This document shows positions 56,710-64,000 of a stretch of 64,000 nt of DNA, in pieces (position 1 is the first letter of the stretch; each line of letters starts with the position of its first letter). Origin of the DNA: Anaeramoeba flamelloides (lineage: Eukaryota; Metamonada; Anaeramoebidae); assembly GCA_027625915.1 (NCBI GenBank), contig JANTQA010000032.1:12106001-12170000 (forward strand). The letters are read 5' to 3'. The notes under the pieces are model-generated. The model was not told the DNA's origin and made no database searches. It worked only from the letters and a program-made list of their open reading frames with translations. The position numbers were made by a program, and so were the translations under genes.

Positions 56710-58055
56710 ATGAATTTTAATTGTTTTCTTGTAATTTTATTTGTTGTTTTTTTTTTAAAAGCTTCTTGTGATTCGTTTGAATTACAAAAAGAATGGGTTT
56801 CCCACAAAGAAAAATATAATTTACAATTCACAATTAATGAAGAGGCAGTCAGGTTTAAAGTATTTGCTGACAATGTTAATAAAATCAACGAACACAACTC
56901 AGATCCTAACCAACTCTATAAAAAGGGAATTAATAAATTCACGCATTTAACACGTGAAGAGTTCCAATTAACACTCGCCAAATTCCCAGAAAATAAGCCT
57001 AAATTGAGAATGGCAAACCTTGAAGCTAATGAAGACTTACCTGACAACTACGATTGTAGAGACGAAGGTCTTGTCTCGAAGGTAAAGGACCAAGAGAGCT
57101 GTGGAAGTTGTTTTGCCTTTTGTTCTGCAGCAGCTCTTGAAGGAATGTACAAAAAATTGCACCCAAAAGAAGACATCCCAGACTTTTCACCACAACAAAT
57201 TGTAGATTGTGATAAGTAAATTCCGTTTTTTTTATTTTTTTATTTTTTTTTTTTGGTTTTTCTTTTTTTGGCTGTGGCCTTTGGAAAAAGATTACAAAAA
57301 AAAGTTTTCTTTTCAAATTACTTTTCAACACTTTTTTTATTTGCTCAATATTCTCATTTCTTTTTTTTACAAACTATTTTTCACTTCTTGTATTTTAGGT
57401 ATGACAGTGGTTGTGAAGGTGGATGGCCACAAAATGTAATAATTTTTTTTTTTAATTCTTTTAAGGGATAATTTTTTTTTTAACTTTTCAATTTCTCTTC
57501 TTTCCATTTTGTTTTGTGAACCAACTAAACTTTTCCAAAATTTTGATGATTTATTTTGCTAAAAAACCAAAATAAATATTCCCAAAATACAACAACAAAC
57601 TTTGTTATAATTAAAAGGTTTATACTTATGTATATTTTAATGGTATTGAAACCTGGGAGAACTATCCATATGCAGCAAAAGGCCAAGAGTGTGCATTTGA
57701 TACAGAGAAAGCTGTCTTTAAAAATGCAGGGTATCGTGACATCCCACAAAACCGTGAATCTCTCAAAGTCGCATTAATGGAAAACGGACCTTGTTCTGTT
57801 GCCGTTGACGCTTCAGATTGGTACTCTTATCGGTCAGGTATTTTTGATGGATGTTCTAAAAATATTGGATACAACCATGGTGTTTTATTAGTTGGATGGG
57901 GGGTAGAAAATGATCAGAAATTTTGGACCATTAAGAACAGTTGGGGAACAACTTATGGAGAAGAAGGGTATATAAGAATCTTACAAAATGATGATCCAAA
58001 AAGTGAAGACAATTGTGGCGTCCAAGGTTATGGATCCTTCCCAATACCCGAATAA
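56710..58055 (+). CDS. Cathepsin-L-like papain-family cysteine protease, three exons
   Basis: Secretory/lysosomal endopeptidase. Exons 56710..57215, 57399..57435 and 57618..58055 (phases 2 and 0; GATAA|GTAAAT, TTTTAG|GTATG, AAAT|GTAATA, AAAAG|GTTTAT) give 326 aa. A signal peptide covers about 1-20. The I29-type propeptide spans about 25-85 (ERFNIN-like EEAVRFKVFADNVNKINEHN and GINKFTHLTREEF). The mature enzyme starts near LPDNYDCRDEG (110-120). The catalytic triad is Cys134 (KDQESCGSCFAF), His268 (GYNHGVLLVGWG) and Asn288 (IKNSWGTTYGEEGY). The usual Trp after the active Cys (GSCWAF) is Phe here. The GCEGG motif is encoded by the tiny 37-base exon 2. Length and order are normal for the family. 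A polymer of T near each 3' splice site is typical of its introns. Confidence 0.94.
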
Positions 58056-59027
58056 ATTTGCTCGATCGAACAAAGTTTTAAAGAAAGCAATCATCTGCAC
58101 AGATCTTTAAAATTTGTTAATCTTTTCACTTTTAAATAATTTATTAATAATTAATAAATTCAACAATTCACTAGCAAATGAACAGTAGAGCATAATTATC
58201 AAGAAAAATATTTTCAATATAAATTAATAAAATAATGAATCATAAAATAATTGTTGTTTTTTTGTTGTTTTTTTGTTTTTCTTTTTCTTTTTCTTTTCTT
58301 TTTTGAAACTTATTTTTTTGTAAAAGATCATTTATATAAAAAACACAAGATCTCCGAAAAGACAAATAATCACAATGAAAATTGAAACTATGTAATGTCT
58401 TTTAAAATGAATTTAATTATTCATAACAAATCTTGTTGTTAAACTTTTTTTCAGTGAAAGTTTAGTAATAAAAAATTGATAATGTTCATTTCAAAATAGT
58501 GACTCACCTTTTTTTAGTTTTTGGTTTTATTTTTTTTAAATTTTAAAATATCAGGTTTTTATATATTTAGAATGATTTAAAAGTAAATTACAAATCAGAT
58601 TTAATTATTAATTGTTCTTAACTACTAAAGGATAATTTTTATTTTCAATTTATTATTTCATATCACTAGTATGAACGAATAAAATTGAAAAAAAAAAGTT
58701 AGATAAAATTATTACTTCAATTATCATTTCACGCTTGTTAATCGAGTTATTCAAAATGTAATCAACATTCACTTCTAAAAAATATGAGGTGGTTGTATTT
58801 ATTGTTGTAAGTATAACAATGATTTTTAAAAGTCTCTAGTCTAGAAAAAAAGTGTCTATTTTGCGGTAAAAAATTTTAAATGGATGTGACAATGAATTTT
58901 CTTTAAACTCAACTTTAGGATATTTTTTTGAAGAGATAATAACTAATAGTTTTGAAAACAACCTTATCATCTAAAAAAAATCAAACACGAAAAAAAAAAA
59001 ATAACTGATGATAAATATTGAATGTGT
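58056..59027. other. Protease 3' flank
   Basis: A+T-rich with CTTTTT-type tracts at 58255-58315; no gene or defined repeat. Confidence 0.35.
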
Positions 59028-59375
59028 CTGTAGAGTGCCGTCAAGTGTCTAGGTTTTCCAGAATTCAAAAGAATAGAGTAAAATCAAAGATTTCACCCAA
59101 TTCGTTTAAATTTTGGAAAAACTAACGGCGGTTTTCTTGGGGTTTTCTGTTTTATTTGTGAAATGTTCGAAGTTTTATTGAGGTTTTCTGTTTATTTCAA
59201 AAAGTTAAAAAAAACCGAACAAAAATCAATAGATTTTCCAAATAAATAGAAAACTCAAAAAAAATTAACAAAAAGTGTCCTAGGTATTTTTTACTTTTTC
59301 GAATAAACCGAAAATTTATATAAATTTTCTGTTTATTCGAAAAATTAAAAAAAACCTAACGGAAAATCAAAGAAA
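59028..59375 (+). repeat. Hairpin chain H4
   Basis: Starts with the header GTAGAGTGCCGTCAAGTGTC. Hairpins at about 59052-59118 (TTTTCCAGAATTC arm), 59130-59260 (GAGGTTTTCTGTTTTATTT and its inverse) and 59285-59350 (arms around AAATTTATATAAATTTTCTG). Spacers ACTAACGGCGG and CCTAACGG. It ends without the AAGAGGAAATTAATTT border. Confidence 0.7.
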
Positions 59376-61134
59376 AAATATTGTTTCCAATTCAAAAGAA
59401 ATAATAATTCTTTAATTGTCAAAATAATTGATTCCCTATTTGAAAGATATTCATATGATTTAAAATACTTTTAAAATATAATAAAATGACCTCTTGGCTA
59501 GAAGTAAAAAAGTTTTCAAATTTTTTACTATTAAAATCTGGAAAAAAAACCATTAATAGAGCTTGAAAAATTGGATTTTCCAACTTAAATTGTAAAATAT
59601 CTTAAAAAATATTTATTGTTCAAAGATCCTTTATTAACCAATAGTGTTTATTATGTATTGAAGTTATTAAAAAGGGTAAAATTAACAAAAATTTATTTTT
59701 TTATTTGAAAATTTTTTTTCATTATTGTGTTGAGTCATAATTTTTGATATTGGGTTTCTTTTAAAATATATTACACAAAACCTATTTTCTTAATATTTTT
59801 TTTAGATTTTTAATGTTTTTTTTTCAAATCGAAGTACGTAAAAAAAGGAGAAAGAATGAATAAGAAAAGAAAAAGAAATACTTTAAAAAATGCAAAAACT
59901 TTGATTAAATATAACAATAAACTTCTTTTCATTCAAAGGGTCCTGGCCAAAATTGAAAAAAGTACTTTTTTCTTAGAATCAGTTAAAAATAGTAGTTTTA
60001 AGAGCATTAGAAATAATAAACTTTGTATTAAAGTTAAGAATCATAAAAGAGAGGCCTTGACAAAATTAAATTTCTAAAATAACACAATCTAAAAAAAGTT
60101 TTGGATATTTTCATTGGAAGGTCTCTTCCAAAAGTTCTCAATTTATTTGGAAAATTAAAAGTATTTGAATAAGATTTTTTAATTGTAATTGTATGAATTT
60201 TAAAAAAAAAATACAAAATTAACTTTTAATAATGTTGATTTGGGGTTTCAAAATTTTTTTATTATCAACTTAACTTTTTAAAAAACAAATAAAAAAGAAA
60301 GAAGAAAAAAAAAAGTAAAAATAAAAAAAAAGTAAAATTCAAAATAAAAAAAAATTTCCTAAATGAGAAAAAATAATTTTGATCATAAAATTGAAAATTT
60401 ATTTTGAGAAGAATAATGAATTTAACACCAAGAATATGTTTTATTTCTTCAATAAAACTGCACATATTGACAGAAAAAGAGTGTATATTTCTGATCTACA
60501 TATTGAAATTTTCATTTTAGAATAACAGATAATAAAAATCGCATAAGTTTTACCATTTCACCAATTAAACCAAGTACAAATGACTGAAAAGTTGTATTTT
60601 TTTCTCTCACTAACAAAATATTTAATAATTAATTGATTTTTTTAATATTTATTAAAAAAAATCCAGATAAATAATCTATAAAAAGTATATATGGTTTTTA
60701 AAATACATAAATTTTCGATGAAAATATTTCTTAAATATATTTTTATCGATATTTAAGAAAACTTTTTAAAAATTATAATTAACCTTGAAATTAAAAATAA
60801 ATTTTGTTGAAACTTCCATTTTTATAAAATTATTCAATTATAAAAGATGAAAGTAAGTAAATATTTTTGAAAAATAATTATTAGATAGATTATTATTCGA
60901 TTTTATTAATTATTTATTTATTTATAATAATTTTCAAAAAGTGAGATAAAAAAACTTTTTGTAACAATACATAATATAGCGAATAGGTCCATATAGACAC
61001 ATTTTCTTTACAAGATTAAAAAATATTTTAGATCAAATTTTTTAGAAAACGAATTTACTCAATTAAAACATTTTTTGAAATAAGTCGATCATTAATAAAA
61101 AAATATACATTTTTTTTTTTTTTTTTTATTGTTG
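59376..61134. other. Gene-poor stretch
   Basis: Contains an ATG-started 73-codon frame at 59856-60077 (MNKKRKRNTLKN..., Lys/Asn/Ser-rich, one helix VLAKIEKSTFFLESVKN) that I do not recognise; it may be a small gene or chance. The rest is A+T repeats and homopolymers. Confidence 0.3.
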
Positions 61135-61400
61135 AAGAAGTGAAAATTACACTCTAGATATCATTTTACTTAAATTCCCTTTCAGAAATTTAAGTGTAAA
61201 ATCATAGATTTCACGATTATTAATTAATGAAAATAGTTTCAAACTGTTTTGTTTTAAAATTAATTCATTAAGATTTTTTTTTTTTTTTTAATTTGTTATG
61301 ACTTATTAATCTATCTTTTTCATCGGAAAGACATACCCATAAAAAATGATCAATATTTTCAATAAAAAAAATATATTTTTTAACTTTAATGTTGGCTTCA
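61135..61400 (-). mobile_element. LINE 3' end (family L1b)
   Basis: Minus strand: FIENIDHFLWVCLS (zinc-knuckle region), decayed frame, then LINNREIYDFTLKFLKGNL...-stop and the terminus AGAGTGTAATTTTCACTTC. It aligns with VDNRLIFESLLKFLNKNL of L1a, showing the two families are related. Confidence 0.7.
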
Positions 61401-61735
61401 TTCATTATTTTATTAAAATCCCAAAAATCAAAATAAAAATCAAAAAAAAAAATATTTATATTTTGTTATTTTTTTTATAAAATTAGAATATTGAAAAATT
61501 TATATTTAAGTCTTTTAAAAAAGAAAAAAAAATAAATAAAATTAATCTATAAATTAATAAAATAATTGTTGATATTTTCTTATTTAATTGATTTTTTTGA
61601 AAATAATATACCGAAAAGAAGATAGAATAAAGAACGAATAATAATAAAAAAAATCTCCTAATTAGATTAATTTTATTAGAATAAAAATAATAAAAAAATG
61701 ATAAAAACAACATAAATAAACCTAAAAGAATATTA

Positions 61736-63826
61736 TTAATCATTTTTTTGAGAGTTTTTATTGTCATTTATTTTAGGATCATTACTGAAATCAATCATAT
61801 CTTCTTCTTGATCTTTCTTTTTTTCTTCTTCTTCTTCTTCTTGTTGCTTTTTAATACTTTTTTCTGATTGTTTTTCTAATTCAGCTAGATCTAATTGCTG
61901 AATTGTTGAATTATTTTCCTTTTCTTTTTCCTTTTCCTTTTCATTTTCATTTTCCTTTTCATTTTCATTTTCCTTTTCCTTTTCCTTTTCCATTTCATTT
62001 TCATTTATATTTTCCTTTTCAGAATTATTAAAATCCATTAATAAAATCTTTTCCTCTTCTTCTTCCTCTTCTTCTTCAATTACAAATTGTTGAGGGTTTT
62101 CTTTATATTCTTCAATTAAATTTCTGGATAAAGTATTTTGAATTTTAGGATAATAGGTAGATTTTTTAACTTTTGATTTGTTATTATTATTTTTTTTTAA
62201 TAAATTTTCGATCTGTAAAGATGTATCAAAATTTGGGAACAAATTAGGATATTCTTTAGGAGAAGCTAAAGATTCAGAAATTTTTTTTTTAACTTCATTT
62301 TTGCTCTCCTTTTTTAAATCGTTTTGCCAAAGTTGTAAAGTTTCTTCGACTTTGCTAGGTATATAGGTTCTCGCGAGTAAGGTTGCCTCTGCATAACGCT
62401 TTCCAAAACAAAGGAGCTTTAAGCATTCCTCCATTTCGCCCAGACTATAATAGCAAGTAAAGGCTATATTCATTTCTTCTTTTTCCTTGGCAACCTTTGC
62501 GAGTTTTTCCAACCCGTCTCTATCAGAGAGACATGTGTAGACTAATAATAAACCATTGAGATCATAAATTTTCCACATTGATTTGATGGCTAATCTCCAA
62601 TTACCGTTGTTAGTTGCAATGTCTGAAAGGCGTTTCCACATCAAGTCATTATCTGTTTCATCAGCAACCTTCTCGGCTAATGGAACTTTACCGAGCTTTA
62701 AGGCAAGCTCAAACTTGTGTGTAGGATCCGTAGTAATTTGCAGGGACATTTCTGTTAGCCCGAGGGACTCCAAAAATCTTGAAATGGATGCCAATCGGTC
62801 ATGAGAGATCAATGGGAGAATCTTTTCTGCAATCTCATAGTCCTTTCTTAAGATGGCTGTTTGGTATTCGATTACATTTAATGGGATCGAATAGGAACAA
62901 ATAGCTAGGGTTTTGTCTGCCAAGAAGATTCGATTTTTTTTGGCCAAGTATCCCAAAATGTACATTGGCCTTGGTAAATGTGCCACTGTTTCGATGGTTT
63001 CTCCAATTGAATAGCACAGGCTATTCGTCCGATTGTTAATGAAAATAAAGCAATCGCCAACCCATTTGCCTCCGCGGATTGGGATATTGAATTCATAGAG
63101 GGGCTCAAAGGCCGATTCAATTCCATCCTCATCAACACCCTCGATACTCCCTAAGTTACCAACCTCCATAACCGCGTGGATTAATTGTTGATCATATGAA
63201 AGAACATAAAAGACGTTCTCGTCTGTGGCGATGGTTACATATTGCTCGTTATCCGACCAGATGACATTCTTTGCATTGACGTCGATCCTTCGAATGATTT
63301 TGCATTTGTCCCAATCATAGAAGCAAATAAAGGAATCAGATTTGATTCCTAATAACGCCCCTCCAAAGATCCCCTTGATTCGAAATGGGGGTTCGAAGGT
63401 GGTGTTCTCTTTCCAATTCTCAAAAATTTTAACACTGTCGTTACGTGCATCAAAGATGGCGTATGTGTTTCCTTCAGACGACCAGACAAACTGATTCGCA
63501 GAGCCAAAGTTCTTGTTACGCCACGCTAAGGCAGTATAAATCGTATAATCTCCGTCCCCAATGACACTAACAAACCTTCCGTTGGGGCTATGGGTCAACT
63601 TTTGTGGGAAGATCTCTGTTTGCCCTAAATCACGAATGTTTAATGACAATTTTTCTCCATCAATCAACTCCTCTTCAGAAATTTGCTTAAGATTAGTGGT
63701 CTGGACTTCGTTATGCTTCGCCCAAATTACTTTCCCATTTTGATCCATAGATATTGCTGGAACTTCATTTCCTAATTTTAAATAAACAATTCCCTTATCA
63801 AACCCAATCGCTATCTTGGTGCTTCC
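61736..63826 (-). CDS. COPB2: Coatomer subunit beta' (COPB2/Sec27), C-terminal part, with an apparent one-base frameshift
   Basis: beta'-COP is part of the COPI B-subcomplex, coating Golgi-to-ER vesicles and binding dilysine cargo. The exon starts at an AG acceptor near 63827 with GSTKIAIGFDKGIVY (last WD repeat of the first propeller). From 63748 it continues through MDQNGKVIWAKHNEVQ, KLTHSPNGRFVSVIGDGDYTIYTALAWRNKNFGSA, WVGDCFIFINNR, EYQTAILRKDYEIAEKILP and the alpha-solenoid to YPNLFPNFD, then a Glu/Lys/Asn-rich low-complexity tail and a TAA. Between IVY and KLGNEVPAISM the frame shifts: a T4A4 run at about 63776-63783 has one base too many. That is either an indel error in an A/T homopolymer or a real mutation. 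The N-terminal WD repeats lie beyond the right edge. Confidence 0.92.
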   Translation of the reverse strand, partial: GSTKIAIGFDKGIVYLKLGNEVPAISMDQNGKVIWAKHNEVQTTNLKQISEEELIDGEKLSLNIRDLGQTEIFPQKLTHSPNGRFVSVIGDGDYTIYTALAWRNKNFGSANQFVWSSEGNTYAIFDARNDSVKIFENWKENTTFEPPFRIKGIFGGALLGIKSDSFICFYDWDKCKIIRRIDVNAKNVIWSDNEQYVTIATDENVFYVLSYDQQLIHAVMEVGNLGSIEGVDEDGIESAFEPLYEFNIPIRGGKWVGDCFIFINNRTNSLCYSIGETIETVAHLPRPMYILGYLAKKNRIFLADKTLAICSYSIPLNVIEYQTAILRKDYEIAEKILPLISHDRLASISRFLESLGLTEMSLQITTDPTHKFELALKLGKVPLAEKVADETDNDLMWKRLSDIATNNGNWRLAIKSMWKIYDLNGLLLVYTCLSDRDGLEKLAKVAKEKEEMNIAFTCYYSLGEMEECLKLLCFGKRYAEATLLARTYIPSKVEETLQLWQNDLKKESKNEVKKKISESLASPKEYPNLFPNFDTSLQIENLLKKNNNNKSKVKKSTYYPKIQNTLSRNLIEEYKENPQQFVIEEEEEEEEEKILLMDFNNSEKENINENEMEKEKEKENENEKENENEKEKEKEKENNSTIQQLDLAELEKQSEKSIKKQQEEEEEEKKKDQEEDMIDFSNDPKINDNKNSQKND

Positions 63827-64000
63827 TAATGAAGTTTTTTTTTTTTTTTTTTATAATTATTTGTTTTTTTTTTTTTTTTTGTTATTTTTATTTGGATTTA
63901 TGGTTTTGGAAAGATTTTGGATTTTGATTTTTGTCATATTAGTTTTGTTGGAGTGAATACAAAATAGTTGTGTGAATTTAAAAAAACAAAAAAAAGCAAA
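63827..64000 (-). other. Probable COPB2 intron reaching the window edge
   Basis: Runs of T on the plus strand (A on the gene strand) and no continuation of the WD40 repeats. An ATG-headed string on the minus strand near 63938 does not match beta'-COP. Confidence 0.4.

Noticed and set aside
61483..61767. 94-codon hydrophobic minus-strand frame overlapping the COPB2 stop
   Set aside because: Only Phe/Leu/Ile/Lys/Asn codons expected from A+T-rich sequence, and it overlaps the end of a firm gene in another frame.

Overview
The window is nuclear DNA from a eukaryote with a very A+T-rich genome. Homopolymer A and T runs are everywhere, and genes are split by GT...AG introns. Proteins carry long Asn, Glu/Lys/Asn or Ser/Thr runs. 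TAA, TGA and TAG all act as stops. The mix of a 7TM-type RGS protein, an IQGAP-like RasGAP with a PH domain, a fimbrin-type CH protein, and proteins full of E-N-E-K-E-K runs suggests a free-living amoeba. An anaeramoebid or an amoebozoan fits best, but this is inference; no rRNA gene is present to settle it. No operons, CRISPR arrays, plasmid or viral genes were seen.

Layout: 0.3-1.5 kb (-) 26S proteasome ATPase Rpt2, cut by the left edge; 1.7-2.7 kb (+) a coiled-coil protein with a duplicated N-terminal module; 5.0-12.6 kb (-) NAD kinase in three exons with two introns of about 3 kb; 12.6-24.5 kb a gene-poor, transposon-rich stretch with a few orphan exon-like pieces; 24.6-25.9 kb (+) the C-terminal part of a 7TM-RGS protein flanked by inverted copies of one repeat; 29.9-30.6 kb (+) a single fimbrin-type CH domain; 33.9-35.0 and 37.3-37.8 kb (+) two unrecognised proteins; 38.9-41.1 kb (+) RasGAP plus PH; 41.7-46.3 kb transposons; 47.3-52.2 kb (+) an MFS transporter with a 3.4 kb intron; 52.5-54.5 kb transposons; 56.7-58.1 kb (+) a cathepsin-L-like protease in three exons; 59-61.4 kb repeats; 61.7-63.8 kb (-) beta'-COP, cut by the right edge.

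The host genes are unrelated housekeeping, signalling and transport genes. What ties the window together is its repeat landscape. I can define by eye: two related LINE tails encoding a zinc-knuckle C-terminus (one copy with a perfect 19-bp target-site duplication); a chimeric non-autonomous family that has borrowed a LINE tail; five terminal-inverted-repeat families plus two single TIR elements, several with TA or TTAA target sites; a 1.2 kb direct repeat with a Tc1-like reading-frame remnant; and chains of hairpins separated by a TAACGG-type spacer. The hairpin chains lie inside or beside LINE fragments at four loci and are the least explained structure. Nested insertions give a relative order of activity. 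All coordinates and splice sites were read by hand; repeat edges are approximate unless a target-site duplication fixes them.
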